A DNA stretch of 64,000 nucleotides, from positions 62,001 to 126,000 of the forward strand of contig JAKCOZ010000308.1 of assembly GCA_022605955.1 (NCBI GenBank), written 5' to 3'. This document shows, piece by piece, positions 13,501-26,850 of this stretch. Position 1 is the stretch's first letter, and each line of letters begins with the position of its first letter. This stretch comes from Rallus limicola. Taxonomy: Eukaryota; Chordata; Aves; Gruiformes; Rallidae. The notes under the pieces were generated by a model. That model was given only the letters and a program-made list of their open reading frames with translations, searched no databases and was not told the DNA's origin. A program made the translations under genes and the position numbers.

Positions 13501-14323
13501 GTGTGTCCTGTTAGGAGGTTTCAGACAAGCTATGCCTTTCATGCCTAGCTTCTTTACTTTGGGAGTTATTGCTGGACGTTTAGCATGTTTTGAACTGCAG
13601 TCTGCTAGGGCCGAGAAAAGCACCGTAGGAGGTTCCAGGCATGTTCCCTCTTTCCAGGCAAAGGAAAAGGCTGAGAGCCAAAGTGACAGGGTCTGCTTGT
13701 GTGTCCTGTTAGGAGGTTTCAGACAAGCTATGCCTTTCATGCCTAGCTTCTTTACTTTAGCAGTTATTGCTGGACGTTTAGCATGTTTTGAACTGCAGTC
13801 TGCTAGGGCCGAGAAAAGCACTGTAGGAGGTAGCAGGTATGTTCCTTCTTTCCAGGCAAAGGAAAAGGCTGAGAGCCAAAGTGACAGGGTCTGCTTGTGT
13901 GTCCTGTTAGGAGGTTTCAGACAAGCTATGCCTTTCAGTCCTAGCTTCTTTACTTTGGGAGTTATTGCTGGACGTTTAGCATGTTTTGAACTGCAGTCTG
14001 CTAGGGCCGAGAAAAGCACTGTAGGAGGTAGCAGGTATGTTCCTTCTTTCCAGGCAAAGGAAAAGGCTGAGAGCCAAAGTGACAGGGTCTGCTTGTGTGT
14101 CCTGTTAGGAGGTTTCAGACAAGCTATGCCTTTCAGTCCTAGCTTCTTTACTTTGGGAGTTATTGCTGGACGTTTAGCATGTTTTGAACTGCAGTCTGCT
14201 AGGGCCGAGAAAAGCACCGTAGGAGCTTCCAGGCATGTTCCCTCTTTCCAGGCAAAGGAAAAGGCTGAGAGCCAAAGTGACAGGGTCTGCTTGTGTGTCC
14301 TGTTAGGAGGTTTCAGACAAGCT

Positions 14324-15115
14324 ATGCCTTTCAGTCCTAGCTTCTTTACTTTGGGAGTTATTGCTGGACGTTTAGCAAGTTTTGAACTGCAGTCTGCTAG
14401 GGCCGAGAAAAGCACTGTAGGAGGTTCCAGGCATGTTCCCTCTTTCCAGGCAAAGGAAAAGGCTGAGAGCCAAAGTGACAGGGTCTGCTTGTGTGTCCTG
14501 TTAGGAGGTTTCAGACAAGCTATGCCTTTCAGGCCTAGCTTCTTTACTTTGGGAGTTATTGCTGGACGTTTAGCATGTTTTGAACTGCAGTCTGCTAGGG
14601 CCGAGAAAAGCACCGTAGGAGGTTCCAGGCATGTTCCCTCTTTCCAGGCAAAGGAAAAGGCTGAGAGCCAAAGTGACAGGGTCTGCTTGTGTGTCCTGTT
14701 AGGAGGTTTCAGACAAGCTATGCCTTTCAGTCCTAGCTTCTTTACTTTGGGAGTTATTGCTGGACGTTTAGCAAGTTTTGAACTGCAGTCTGCTAGGGCC
14801 GAGAAAAGCACTGTAGGAGGTTCCAGGCATGTTCCCTCTTTCCAGGCAAAGGAAAAGGCTGAGAGCCAAAGTGACAGGGTCTGCTTGTGTGTCCTGTTAG
14901 GAGGTTTCAGACAAGCTATGCCTTTCAGGCCTAGCTTCTTTACTTTGGGAGTTATTGCTGGACGTTTAGCATGTTTTGAACTGCAGTCTGCTAGGGCCGA
15001 GAAAAGCACCGTAGGAGGTTCCAGGCATGTTCCCTCTTTCCAGGCAAAGGAAAAGGCTGAGAGCCAAAGTGACAGGGTCTGCTTGTGTGTCCTGTTAGGA
15101 GGTTTCAGACAAGCT
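14324..15115 (+). repeat. Two-monomer (396-bp) tandem duplication
   Basis: A dimer is present twice in succession here. Its first monomer has GCAAGTTTT, CACTG and TTCC. Its second has CAGGCC at sites 9-14 and CACCG. The same pair of pairs is found again at 19,472-20,263, in both cases directly after a GAGCTTCC monomer. One further copy of the dimer motif starts at 62,426. This is a small-scale expansion nested in a larger 26-monomer repeat. Confidence 0.88.
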
Positions 15116-18100
15116 ATGCCTTTCAGTCCTAGCTTCTTTACTTTGGGAGTTATTGCTGGACGTTTAGCATGTTTTGAACTGCAGTCTGCTAGGGCCGAGA
15201 AAAGCACCGTAGGAGGTTCCAGGCATGTTCCCTCTTTCCAGGCAAAGGAAAAGGCTGAGAGCCAAAGTGACAGGGTCTGCTTGTGTGTCCTGTTAGGAGG
15301 TTTCAGACAAGCTATGCCTTTCATGCCTAGCTTCTTTACTTTGGGAGTTATTGCTGGACGTTTAGCATGTTTTGAACTGCAGTCTGCTAGGGCCGAGAAA
15401 AGCACTGTAGGAGGTTCCAGGCATGTTCCTTCTTTCCAGGCAAAGGAAAAGGCTGAGAGCCAAAGTGACAGGGTCTGCTTGTGTGTCCTGTTAGGAGGTT
15501 TCAGACAAGCTATGCCATTCAGTCCTAGCTTCTTTACTTTGGGAGTTATTGCTGGACGTTTAGCATGTTTTGAACTGCAGTCTGCTAGGGCCGAGAAAAG
15601 CACCGTAGGAGGTTCCAGGCATGTTCCCTCTTTCCAGGCAAAGGAAAAGGCTGAGAGCCAAAGTGACAGGGTCTGCTTGTGTGTCCTGTTAGGAGGTTTC
15701 AGACAAGCTATGCCTTTCATGCCTAGCTTCTTTACTTTGGGAGTTATTGCTGGACGTTTAGCATGTTTTGAACTGCAGTCTGCTAGGGCCGAGAAAAGCA
15801 CTGTAGGAGGTTCCAGGCATGTTCCCTCTTTCCAGGCAAAGGAAAAGGCTGAGAGCCAAAGTGACAGGGTCTGCTTGTGTGTCCTGTTATAAGGTTTCAG
15901 ACAAGCTATGCCTTTCAGTCCTAGCTTCTTTACTTTGGGAGTTATTGCTGGACGTTTAGCAAGTTTTGAACTGCAGTCTGCTAGGGCCGAGAAAAGCACT
16001 GTAGGAGGTAGCAGGTATGTTCCTTCTTTCCAGGCAAAGGAAAAGGCTGAGAGCCAAAGTGACAGGGTCTGCTTGTGTGTCCTGTTAGGAGGTTTCAGAC
16101 AAGCTATGCCTTTCATGCCTAGCTTCTTTACTTTGGGAGTTATTGCTGGACGTTTAGCATGTTTTGAACTGCAGTCTGCTAGGGCCGAGAAAAGCACCGT
16201 AGGAGGTTCCAGGCATGTTCCCTCTTTCCAGGCAAAGGAAAAGGCTGAGAGCCAAAGTGACAGGGTCTGCTTGTGTGTCCTGTTAGGAGGTTTCAGACAA
16301 GCTATGCCTTTCAGTCCTAGCTTCTTTACTTTGGGAGTTATTGCTGGACGTTTAGCATGTTTTGAACTGCAGTCTGCTAGGGCCGAGAAAAGCACTGTAG
16401 GATGTAGCAGGTATGTTCCTTCTTTCCAGGCAAAGGAAAAGGCTGAGAGCCAAAGTGACAGGGTCTGCTTGTGTGTCCTGTTAGGAGGTTTCAGACAAGC
16501 TATGCCTTTCAGTCCTAGCTTCTTTACTTTGGGAGTTATTGCTGGACGTTTAGCATGTTTTGAACTGCAGTCTGCTAGGGCCGAGAAAAGCACCGTAGGA
16601 GCTTCCAGGCATGTTCCCTCTTTCCAGGCAAAGGAAAAGGCTGAGAGCCAAAGTGACAGGGTCTGCTTGTGTGTCCTGTTAGGAGGTTTCAGACAAGCTA
16701 TGCCTTTCAGTCCTAGCTTCTTTACTTTGGGAGTTATTGCTGGACGTTTAGCAAGTTTTGAACTGCGGTCTGCTAGGGCCGAGAAAAGCACCGTAGGAGG
16801 TTCCAGGCATGTTCCCTCTTTCCAGGCAAAGGAAAAGGCTGAGAGCCAAAGTGACAGGGTCTGCTTGTGTGTCCTGTTAGGAGGTTTCAGACAAGCTATG
16901 CCTTTCATGCCTAGCTTCTTTACTTTGGGAGTTATTGCTGGACGTTTAGCATGTTTTGAACTGCAGTCTGCTAGGGCCGAGAAAAACACTGTAGGAGGTA
17001 GCAGGTATGTTCCTTCTTTCCAGGCAAAGGAAAAGGCTGAGAGCCAAAGTGACAGGGTCTGCTTGTGTGTCCTGTTAGGAGGTTTCAGACAAGCTATGCC
17101 TTTCAGTCCTAGCTTCTTTACTTTGGGAGTTATTGCTGGACGTTTAGCATGTTTTGAACTGCAGTCTGCTAGGGCCGAGAAAAGCACTGTAGGAGGTTCC
17201 AGGCATGTTCCTTCTTTCCAGGCAAAGGAAAAGGCTGAGAGCCAAAGTGACAGGGTCTGCTTGTGTGTCCTGTTAGGAGGTTTCAGACAAGCTATGCCAT
17301 TCAGTCCTAGCTTCTTTACTTTGGGAGTTATTGCTGGACGTTTAGCATGTTTTGAACTGCAGTCTGCTAGGGCCGAGAAAAGCACCGTAGGAGGTTCCAG
17401 GCATGTTCCCTCTTTCCAGGCAAAGGAAAAGGCTGAGAGCCAAAGTGACAGGGTCTGCTTGTGTGTCCTGTTAGGAGGTTTCAGACAAGCTATGCCTTTC
17501 AGTCCTAGCTTCTTTACTTTGGGAGTTATTGCTGGACGTTTAGCATGTTTTGAACTGCAGTCTGCTAGGGCCGAGAAAAGCACCGTAGGAGGTTCCAGGC
17601 ATGTTCCCTCTTTCCAGGCAAAGGAAAAGGCTGAGAGCCAAAGTGACAGGGTCTGCTTGTGTGTCCTGTTATAAGGTTTCAGACAAGCTATGCCTTTCAG
17701 TCCTAGCTTCTTTACTTTGGGAGTTATTGCTGGACGTTTAGCATGTTTTGAACTGCAGTCTGCTAGGGCCGAGAAAAGCACTGTAGGAGGTAGCAGGTAT
17801 GTTCCTTCTTTCCAGGCAAAGGAAAAGGCTGAGAGCCAAAGTGACAGGGTCTGCTTGTGTGTCCTGTTAGGAGGTTTCAGACAAGCTATGCCTTTCAGTC
17901 CTAGCTTCTTTACTTTGGGAGTTATTGCTGGACGTTTAGCATGTTTTGAACTGCAGTCTGCTAGGGCCGAGAAAAGCACCGTAGGAGCTTCCAGGCATGT
18001 TCCCTCTTTCCAGGCAAAGGAAAAGGCTGAGAGCCAAAGTGACAGGGTCTGCTTGTGTGTCCTGTTAGGAGGTTTCAGACAAGCTATGCCTTTCATGCCT

Positions 18101-20987
18101 AGCTTCTTTACTTTGGGAGTTATTGCTGGACGTTTAGCAAGTTTTGAACTGCGGTCTGCTAGGGCCGAGAAAAGCACCGTAGGAGGTTCCAGGCATGTTC
18201 CCTCTTTCCAGGCAAAGGAAAAGGCTGAGAGCCAAAGTGACAGGGTCTGCTTGTGTGTCCTGTTAGGAGGTTTCAGACAAGCTATGCCTTTCAGTCCTAG
18301 CTTCTTTACTTTGGGAGTTATTGCTGGACGTTTAGCATGTTTTGAACTGCAGTCTGCTAGGGCCGAGAAAAGCACCGTAGGAGGTTCCAGGCATGTTCCC
18401 TCTTTCCAGGCAAAGGAAAAGGCTGAGAGCCAAAGTGACAGGGTCTGCTTGTGTGTCCTGTTAGGAGGTTTCAGACAAGCTATGCCTTTCAGTCCTAGCT
18501 TCTTTACTTTGGGAGTTATTGCTGGACGTTTAGCATGTTTTGAACTGCAGTCTGCTAGGGCCGAGAAAAGCACTGTAGGAGGTAGAAGGTATGTTCCTTC
18601 TTTCCAGGCAAAGGAAAAGGCTGAGAGCCAAAGTGACAGGGTCTGCTTGTGTGTCCTGTTAGGAGGTTTCAGACAAGCTATGCCTTTCATGCCTAGCTTC
18701 TTTACTTTGGGAGTTATTGCTGGACGTTTAGCATGTTTTGAACTGCAGTCTGCTAGGGCCGAGAAAAGCACCGTAGGAGCTTCCAGGCATGTTCCCTCTT
18801 TTCAGGCAAAGGAAAAGGCTGAGAGCCAAAGTGACAGGGTCTGCTTGTGTGTCCTGTTAGGAGGTTTCAGACAAGCTATGCCTTTCATGCCTAGCTTCTT
18901 TACTTTGGGAGTTATTGCTGGACGTTTAGCATGTTTTGAACTGCAGTCTGCTAGGGCCGAGAAAAGCACCGTAGGAGGTTCCAGGCATGTTCCCTCTTTC
19001 CAGGCAAAGGAAAAGGCTGAGAGCCAAAGTGACAGGGTCTGCTTGTGTGTCCTGTTAGGAGGTTTCAGACAAGCTATGCCTTTCAGTCCTAGCTTCTTTA
19101 CTTTGGGAGTTATTGCTGGACGTTTAGCATGTTTTGAACTGCAGTCTGCTAGGGCCGAGAAAAGCACTGTAGGATGTAGCAGGTATGTTCCTTCTTTCCA
19201 GGCAAAGGAAAAGGCTGAGAGCCAAAGTGACAGGGTCTGCTTGTGTGTCCTGTTAGGAGGTTTCAGACAAGCTATGCCTTTCAGTCCTAGCTTCTTTACT
19301 TTGGGAGTTATTGCTGGACGTTTAGCATGTTTTGAACTGCAGTCTGCTAGGGCCGAGAAAAGCACCGTAGGAGCTTCCAGGCATGTTCCCTCTTTCCAGG
19401 CAAAGGAAAAGGCTGAGAGCCAAAGTGACAGGGTCTGCTTGTGTGTCCTGTTAGGAGGTTTCAGACAAGCTATGCCTTTCAGTCCTAGCTTCTTTACTTT
19501 GGGAGTTATTGCTGGACGTTTAGCAAGTTTTGAACTGCAGTCTGCTAGGGCCGAGAAAAGCACTGTAGGAGGTTCCAGGCATGTTCCCTCTTTCCAGGCA
19601 AAGGAAAAGGCTGAGAGCCAAAGTGACAGGGTCTGCTTGTGTGTCCTGTTAGGAGGTTTCAGACAAGCTATGCCTTTCAGGCCTAGCTTCTTTACTTTGG
19701 GAGTTATTGCTGGACGTTTAGCATGTTTTGAACTGCAGTCTGCTAGGGCCGAGAAAAGCACCGTAGGAGGTTCCAGGCATGTTCCCTCTTTCCAGGCAAA
19801 GGAAAAGGCTGAGAGCCAAAGTGACAGGGTCTGCTTGTGTGTCCTGTTAGGAGGTTTCAGACAAGCTATGCCTTTCAGTCCTAGCTTCTTTACTTTGGGA
19901 GTTATTGCTGGACGTTTAGCAAGTTTTGAACTGCAGTCTGCTAGGGCCGAGAAAAGCACTGTAGGAGGTTCCAGGCATGTTCCCTCTTTCCAGGCAAAGG
20001 AAAAGGCTGAGAGCCAAAGTGACAGGGTCTGCTTGTGTGTCCTGTTAGGAGGTTTCAGACAAGCTATGCCTTTCAGGCCTAGCTTCTTTACTTTGGGAGT
20101 TATTGCTGGACGTTTAGCATGTTTTGAACTGCAGTCTGCTAGGGCCGAGAAAAGCACCGTAGGAGGTTCCAGGCATGTTCCCTCTTTCCAGGCAAAGGAA
20201 AAGGCTGAGAGCCAAAGTGACAGGGTCTGCTTGTGTGTCCTGTTAGGAGGTTTCAGACAAGCTATGCCTTTCATGCCTAGCTTCTTTACTTTGGGAGGTA
20301 TTGCTGGACGTTTAGCATGTTTTGAACTGCAGTCTGCTAGGGCCGAGAAAAGCACCGTAGGAGGTTCCAGGCATGTTCCCTCTTTCCAGGCAAAGGAAAA
20401 GGCTGAGTGCCAAAGTGACAGGGTCTGCTTGTGTGTCCTGTTAGGAGGTTTCAGACAAGCTATGCCTTTCAGTCCTAGCTTCTTTACTTTGGGAGTTATT
20501 GCTGGACGTTTAGCATGTTTTGAACTGCAGTCTGCTAGGGCCGAGAAAAGCACCGTAGGAGGTTCCAGGCATGTTCCCTCTTTCCAGGCAAAGGAAAAGG
20601 CTGAGAGCCAAAGTGACAGGGTCTGCTTGTGTGTCCTGTTAGGAGGTTTCAGACAAGCTATGCCTTTCAGTCCTAGCTTCTTTACTTTGGGAGTTATTGC
20701 TGGACGTTTAGCATGTTATGAACTGCAGTCTGCTAGGGCCGAGAAAAGCACCGTAGGAGGTTCCAGGCATGTTCCCTCTTTCCAGGCAAAGGAAAAGGCT
20801 GAGAGCCAAAGTGACAGGGTCTGCTTGTGTGTCCTGTTAGGAGGTTTCAGACAAGCTATGCCTTTCATGCCTAGCTTCTTTACTTTGGGAGTTATTGCTG
20901 GACGTTTAGCATGTTTTGAACTGCAGTCTGCTAGGGCCGAGAAAAGCACCGTAGGAGCTTCCAGGCATGTTCCCTCTTTCCAGGCAA

Positions 20988-23900
20988 AGGAAAAGGCTGA
21001 GAGCCAAAGTGACAGGGTCTGCTTGTGTGTCCTGTTAGGAGGTTTCAGACAAGCTATGCCTTTCATGCCTAGCTTCTTTACTTTGGGAGTTATTGCTGGA
21101 CGTTTAGCATGTTTTGAACTGCAGTCTGCTAGGGCCGAGAAAAGCACTGTAGGAGGTAGCAGGTATGTTCCTTCTTTCCAGGCAAAGGAAAAGGCTGAGA
21201 GCCAAAATGACAGGGTCTGCTTGTGTGTCCTGTTAGGAGGTTTCAGACAAGCTATGCCTTTCAGTCCTAGCTTCTTTACTTTGGGAGTTATTGCTGGACG
21301 TTTAGCATGTTTTGAACTGCAGTCTGCTAGGGCCGAGAAAAGCACCGTAGGAGGTTCCAGGCATGTTCCCTCTTTCCAGGCAAAGGAAAAGGCTGAGAGC
21401 CAAAGTGACAGGGTCTGCTTGTGTGTCCTGTTAGGAGGTTTCAGACAAGCTATGCCTTTCAGTCCTAGCTTCTTTACTTTGGGAGTTATTGCTGGACGTT
21501 TAGCATGTTTTGAACTGCAGTCTGCTAGGGCCGAGAAAAGCACCGTAGGAGGTTCCAGGCATGTTCCCTCTTTCCAGGCAAAGGAAAAGGCTGAGTGCCA
21601 AAGTGACAGGGTCTGCTTGTGTGTCCTGTTAGGAGGTTTCAGACAAGCTATGCCTTTCAGTCCTAGCTTCTTTACTTTGGGAGTTATTGCTGGACGTTTA
21701 GCATGTTTTGAACTGCAGTCTGCTAGGGCCGAGAAAAGCACCGTAGGAGGTTCCAGGCATGTTCCCTCTTTCCAGGCAAAGGAAAAGGCTGAGAGCCAAA
21801 GTGACAGGGTCTGCTTGTGTGTCCTGTTAGGAGGTTTCAGACAAGCTATGCCTTTCAGTCCTAGCTTCTTTACTTTGGGAGTTATTGCTGGACGTTTAGC
21901 ATGTTTTGAACTGCAGTCTGCTAGGGCCGAGAAAAGCACCGTAGGAGGTTCCAGGCATGTTCCCTCTTTTCAGGCAAAGGAAAAGGCTGAGAGCCAAAGT
22001 GACACGGTCTGCTTGTGTGTCCTGTTAGGAGGTTTCAGACAAGCTATGCCTTTCAGTCCTAGCTTCTTTACTTTGGGAGTTATTGCTGGACGTTTAGCAT
22101 GTTTTGAACTGCAGTCTGCTAGGGCCGAGAAAAGCACCGTAGGAGGTTCCAGGCATGTTCCCTCTTTCCAGGCAAAGGAAAAGGCTGAGAGCCAAAGTGA
22201 CAGGGTCTGCTTGTGTGTCCTGTTAGGAGGTTTCAGACAAGCTATGCCTTTCAGTCCTAGCTTCTATACTTTGGGAGTTATTGCTGGACGTTTAGCATGT
22301 TTTGAACTGCAGTCTGCTAGGGCCGAGAAAAGCACTGTAGGAGGTATCAGGTATGTTCCTTCTTTCAAGGCAAAGGAAAGGCTGAGAGCCAAAATGACAG
22401 GGTCTGCTTGTGTGTCCTGTTAGGAGGTTTCAGACAAGCTATGCCTTTTCGTCCTAGCTTCTTTACTTTGGGAGTTATTGCTGGACGTTTAGCATGTTTT
22501 GAACTGCAGTCTGCTAGGGCCGAGAAAAGCACTGTAGGAGGTAGCAGGTATGTTCCTTCTTTCCAGGCAAAGGAAAAGGCTGAGAGCCAAAGTGACAGGG
22601 TCTGCTTGTGTGTCCTGTTAGGAGGTTTCAGACAAGCTATGCCTTTCAGTCCTAGCTTCTTTACTTTGGGAGTTATTGCTGGACGTTTAGCATGTTTTGA
22701 ACTGCAGTCTGCTAGGGCCGAGAAAAGCACGGTAGGATGTTCCAGGCATGTTCCCTCTTTCCAGGCAAAGGAAAAGGCTGAGAGCCAAAGTGACAGGGTC
22801 TGCTTGTGTGTCCTGTTAGGAGGTTTCAGACAAGCTATGCCTTTCATGCCTAGCTTCTTTACTTTGGGAGTTATTGCTGGACGTTTAGCATGTTTTGAAC
22901 TGCAGTCTGCTAGGGCCGAGAAAAGCACCGTAGGAGGTTCCAGGCATGTTCCCTCTTTCCAGGCAAAGGAAAAGGCTGAGAGCCAAAGTGACAGGGTCTG
23001 CTTGTGTGTCCTGTTATAAGGTTTCAGACAAGCTATGCCTTTCAGTCCTAGCTTCTTTACTTTGGGAGTTATTGCTGGACGTTTAGCAAGTTTTGAACTG
23101 CAGTCTGCTAGGGCCGAGAAAAGCACCGTAGGAGGTTCCAGGCATGTTCCCTCTTTCCAGGCAAAGGAAAAGGCTGAGAGCCAAAGTGACAGGGTCTGCT
23201 TGTGTGTCCTGTTAGGAGGTTTCAGACAAGCTATGCCTTTCATGCCTAGCTTCTTTACTTTGGGAGTTATTGCTGGACGTTTAGCATGTTTTGAACTGCA
23301 GTCTGCTAGGGCCGAGAAAAGCACCGTAGGAGGTTCCAGGCATGTTCCCTCTTTCCAGGCAAAGGAAAAGGCTGAGAGCCAAAGTGACAGGGTCTGCTTG
23401 TGTGTCCTGTTAGGAGGTTTCAGACAAGCTATGCCTTTCATGCCTAGCTTCTTTACTTTAGCAGTTATTGATGGACGTTTAGCATGTTTTGAACTGCAGT
23501 CTGCTAGGGCCGAGAAAAGCACTGTAGGAGGTAGCTGGTATGTTCCTTCTTTCCAGGCAAAGGAAAAGGCTGAGAGCCAAAGTGACAGGGTCTGCTTGTG
23601 TGTCCTGTTAGGAGGTTTCAGACAAGCTATGCCTTTCAGTCCTAGCTTCTTTACTTTGGGAGTTATTGCTGGACGTTTAGCATGTTTTGAACTGCAGTCT
23701 GCTAGGGCCGAGAAAAGCACTGTAGGAGGTAGCAGGTATGTTCCTTCTTTCCAGGCAAAGGAAAAGGCTGAGAGCCAAAGTGACAGGGTCTGCTTGTGTG
23801 TCCTGTTAGGAGGTTTCAGACAAGCTATGCCTTTCAGTCCTAGCTTCTTTACTTTGGGAGTTATTGCTGGACGTTTAGCATGTTTTGAACTGCAGTCTGC

Positions 23901-26850
23901 TAGGGCCGAGAAAAGCACCGTAGGAGGTTCCAGGCATGTTCCCTCTTTCCAGGCAAAGGAAAAGGCTGAGAGCCAAAGTGACAGGGTCTGCTTGTGTGTC
24001 CTGTTAGGAGGTTTCAGACAAGCTATGCCTTTCATGCCTAGCTTCTTTACTTTGGGAGTTATTGCTGGACGTTTAGCATGTTTTGAACTGCAGTCTGCTA
24101 GGGCCGAGAAAAGCACCGTAGGAGGTTCCAGGCATGTTCCCTCTTTCCAGGCAAAGGAAAAGGCTGAGAGCCAAAGTGACAGGGTCTGCTTGTGTGTCCT
24201 GTTATAAGGTTTCAGACAAGCTATGCCTTTCAGTCCTAGCTTCTTTACTTTGGGAGTTATTGCTGGACGTTTAGCAAGTTTTGAACTGCAGTCTGCTAGG
24301 GCCGAGAAAAGCACCGTAGGAGCTTCCAGGCATGTTCCCTCTTTCCAGGCAAAGGAAAAGGCTGAGAGCCAAAGTGACAGGGTCTGCTTGTGTGTCCTGT
24401 TAGGAGGTTTCAGACAAGCTATGCCTTTCAGTCCTAGCTTCTTTACTTTGGGAGTTATTGCTGGACGTTTAGCATGTTTTGAACTGCAGTCTGCTAGGGC
24501 CGAGAAAAGCACCGTAGGAGGTTCCAGGCATGTTCCCTCTTTCCAGGCAAAGGAAAAGGCTGAGAGCCAAAGTGACAGGGTCTGCTTGTGTGTCCTGTTA
24601 GGAGGTTTCAGACAAGCTATGCCTTTCATGCCTAGCTTCTTTACTTTAGCAGTTATTGCTGGACGTTTAGCATGTTTTGAACTGCAGTCTGCTAGGGCCG
24701 AGAAAAGCACTGTAGGAGGTAGCAGGTATGTTCCTTCTTTCCAGGCAAAGGAAAAGGCTGAGAGCCAAAGTGACAGGGTCTGCTTGTGTGTCCTGTTAGG
24801 AGGTTTCAGACAAGCTATGCCTTTCATGCCTAGCTTCTTTACTTTGGGAGTTATTGCTGGACGTTTAGCATGTTTTGAACTGCAGTCTGCTAGGGCCGAG
24901 AAAAGCACTGTAGGAGGTAGCAGGTATGTTCCTCCTTTCCAGGCAAAGGAAAAGGCTGAGAGCCAAAGTGACAGGGTCTGCTTGTGTGTCCTGTTAGGAG
25001 GTTTCAGACAAGCTATGCCTTTCAGTCCTAGCTTCTTTACTTTGGGAGTTATTGCTGGACGTTTAGCATGTTTTGAACTGCAGTCTGCTAGGGCCGAGAA
25101 AAGCACCGTAGGAGCTTCCAGGCATGTTCCCTCTTTCCAGGCAAAGGAAAAGGCTGAGAGCCAAAGTGACAGGGTCTGCTTGTGTGTCCTGTTAGGAGGT
25201 TTCAGACAAGCTATGCCTTTCAGTCCTAGCTTCTTTACTTTGGGAGTTATTGCTGGACGTTTAGCATGTTTTGAACTGCAGTCTGCTAGGGCCGAGAAAA
25301 GCACTGTAGGAGGTTCCAGGCATGTTCCCTCTTTCCAGGCAAAGGAAAAGGCTGAGAGCCAAAGTGACAGGGTCTGCTTGTGTGTCCTGTTAGGAGGTTT
25401 CAGACAAGCTATGCCTTTCATGCCTAGCTTCTTTACTTTGGGAGTTATTGCTGGACGTTTAGCATGTTTTGAACTGCAGTCTGCTAGGGCCGAGAAAAGC
25501 ACCGTAGGAGGTTCCAGGCATGTTCCCTCTTTCCAGGCAAAGGAAAAGGCTGAGAGCCAAAGTGACAGGGTCTGCTTGTGTGTCCTGTTAGGAGGTTTCA
25601 GACAAGCTATGCCTTTCATGCCTAGCTTCTTTACTTTGGGAGTTATTGCTGGACGTTTAGCATGTTTTGAACTGCAGTCTGCTAGGGCCGAGAAAAGCAC
25701 TGTAGGAGGTTCCAGGCATGTTCCTTCTTTCCAGGCAAAGGAAAAGGCTGAGAGCCAAAGTGACAGGGTCTGCTTGTGTGTCCTGTTAGGAGGTTTCAGA
25801 CAAGCTATGCCTTTCATGCCTAGCTTCTTTACTTTGGGAGTTATTGCTGGACGTTTAGCATGTTTTGAACTGCAGTCTGCTAGGGCCGAGAAAAGCACCG
25901 TAGGAGGTTCCAGGCATGTTCCCTCTTTCCAGGCAAAGGAAAAGGCTGAGAGCCAAAGTGACAGGGTCTGCTTGTGTGTCCTGTTAGGAGGTTTCTGACA
26001 AGCTATGCCTTTCAGGCCTAGCTTCTTTACTTTGGGAGTTATTGCTGGACGTTTAGCATGTTTTGAACTGCCGTCTGCTAGGGCCGAGAAAAGCACTGTA
26101 GGAGGTAGCAGGTATGTTCCTTCTTTCCAGGCAAAGGAAAAGGCTGAGAGCCAAAGTGACAGGGTCTGCTTGTGTGTCCTGTTAGGAGGTTTCAGACAAG
26201 CTATGCCTTTCATGCCTAGCTTCTTTACTTTGGGAGTTATTGCTGGACGTTTAGCATGTTTTGAACTGCAGTCTGCTAGGGCCGAGAAAAGCACCGTAGG
26301 AGGTTCCAGGCATGTTCCCTCTTTCCAGGCAAAGGAAAAGGCTGAGAGCCAAAGTGACAGGGTCTGCTTGTGTGTCCTGTTAGGAGGTTTCAGACAAGCT
26401 ATGCCTTTCAGTCCTAGCTTCTTTACTTTGGGAGTTATTGCTGGACGTTTAGCATGTTTTGAACTGCAGTCTGCTAGGGCCGAGAAAAGCACTGTAGGAG
26501 GTAGCAGGTATGTTCCTTCTTTCAAGGCAAAGGAAAAGGCTGAGAGCCAAAGTGACAGGGTCTGCTTGTGTGTCCTGTTAGGAGGTTTCAGACAAGCTAT
26601 GCCTTTCAGTCCTAGCTTCTTTACTTTGGGAGTTATTGCTGGACGTTTAGCATGTTTTGAACTGCAGTCTGCTAGGGCCGAGAAAAGCACCGTAGGAGCT
26701 TCCAGGCATGTTCCCTCTTTCCAGGCAAAGGAAAAGGCTGAGAGCCAAAGTGACAGGGTCTGCTTGTGTGTCCTGTTAGGAGGTTTCAGACAAGCTATGC
26801 CTTTCAGTCCTAGCTTCTTTACTTTGGGAGTTATTGCTGGACGTTTAGCA
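20988..26850 (+). repeat. Long segmental duplication, copy B
   Basis: This is the second copy of the window-start block, about 99.97% identical by my reading. It ends where GCAGGTTTT at 26,848-26,856 replaces the GCAAGTTTT seen at 5,861-5,869. Beyond that point the monomer classes no longer agree. Because the match extends to window base 1, the true duplicated segment may begin upstream of the window, and its copy B may begin before 20,988. The shared one-base-short monomer (near 1,391 and 22,378) shows that the deletion is older than the duplication. Such near-identity over kilobases inside a diverged array indicates a recent event, or an assembly that placed the same reads twice. Confidence 0.93.

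Larger units (their letters stand above)
5864..20987 (+). repeat. Irregular mosaic of satellite cassettes
   Basis: About 76 full-length monomers fill this region with no indel found. No single HOR period fits it, but multi-monomer cassettes recur. The group starting at 7,196 (A55 copy, ATG copy, a TTTAGCAGTT copy, Y-type copy) recurs at 13,334, 31 monomers later. It also appears at 2,048 and 3,236 in copy A. The five-monomer block 14,126-15,115 recurs at 19,274-20,263, 26 monomers (5,148 bp) away. The pair CACTG/TTCC/CCTTC followed by a CCATTC monomer occurs near 8,478, 11,850, 15,403 and 17,188. TATAAGG junctions fall at multiples of 198 bp throughout. No gene, promoter or insertion is visible. 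Confidence 0.9.

Noticed and set aside
1378..18771. Minus-strand ORF of 5,797 codons, and similar minus-strand ORFs at 22,365-26,888, 37,533-44,309, 48,548-57,961 and 58,909-63,903
   Set aside because: They are a 66-residue translation of the satellite repeated without limit. The frames stop or shift at random indels, and diagnostic substitutions change residues freely. Nothing resembles a recognised protein family, and no gene-like 5' or 3' end is visible.
17690..22423. Plus-strand ORFs of 60 to 1,577 codons across the window
   Set aside because: They are the other stop-free frame of the same monomer. Most end at the TATAAGG variant or at a private substitution or indel (5,009-5,011, 26,920-26,922, 44,476-44,478). 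Their boundaries follow repeat variants, not gene structure.
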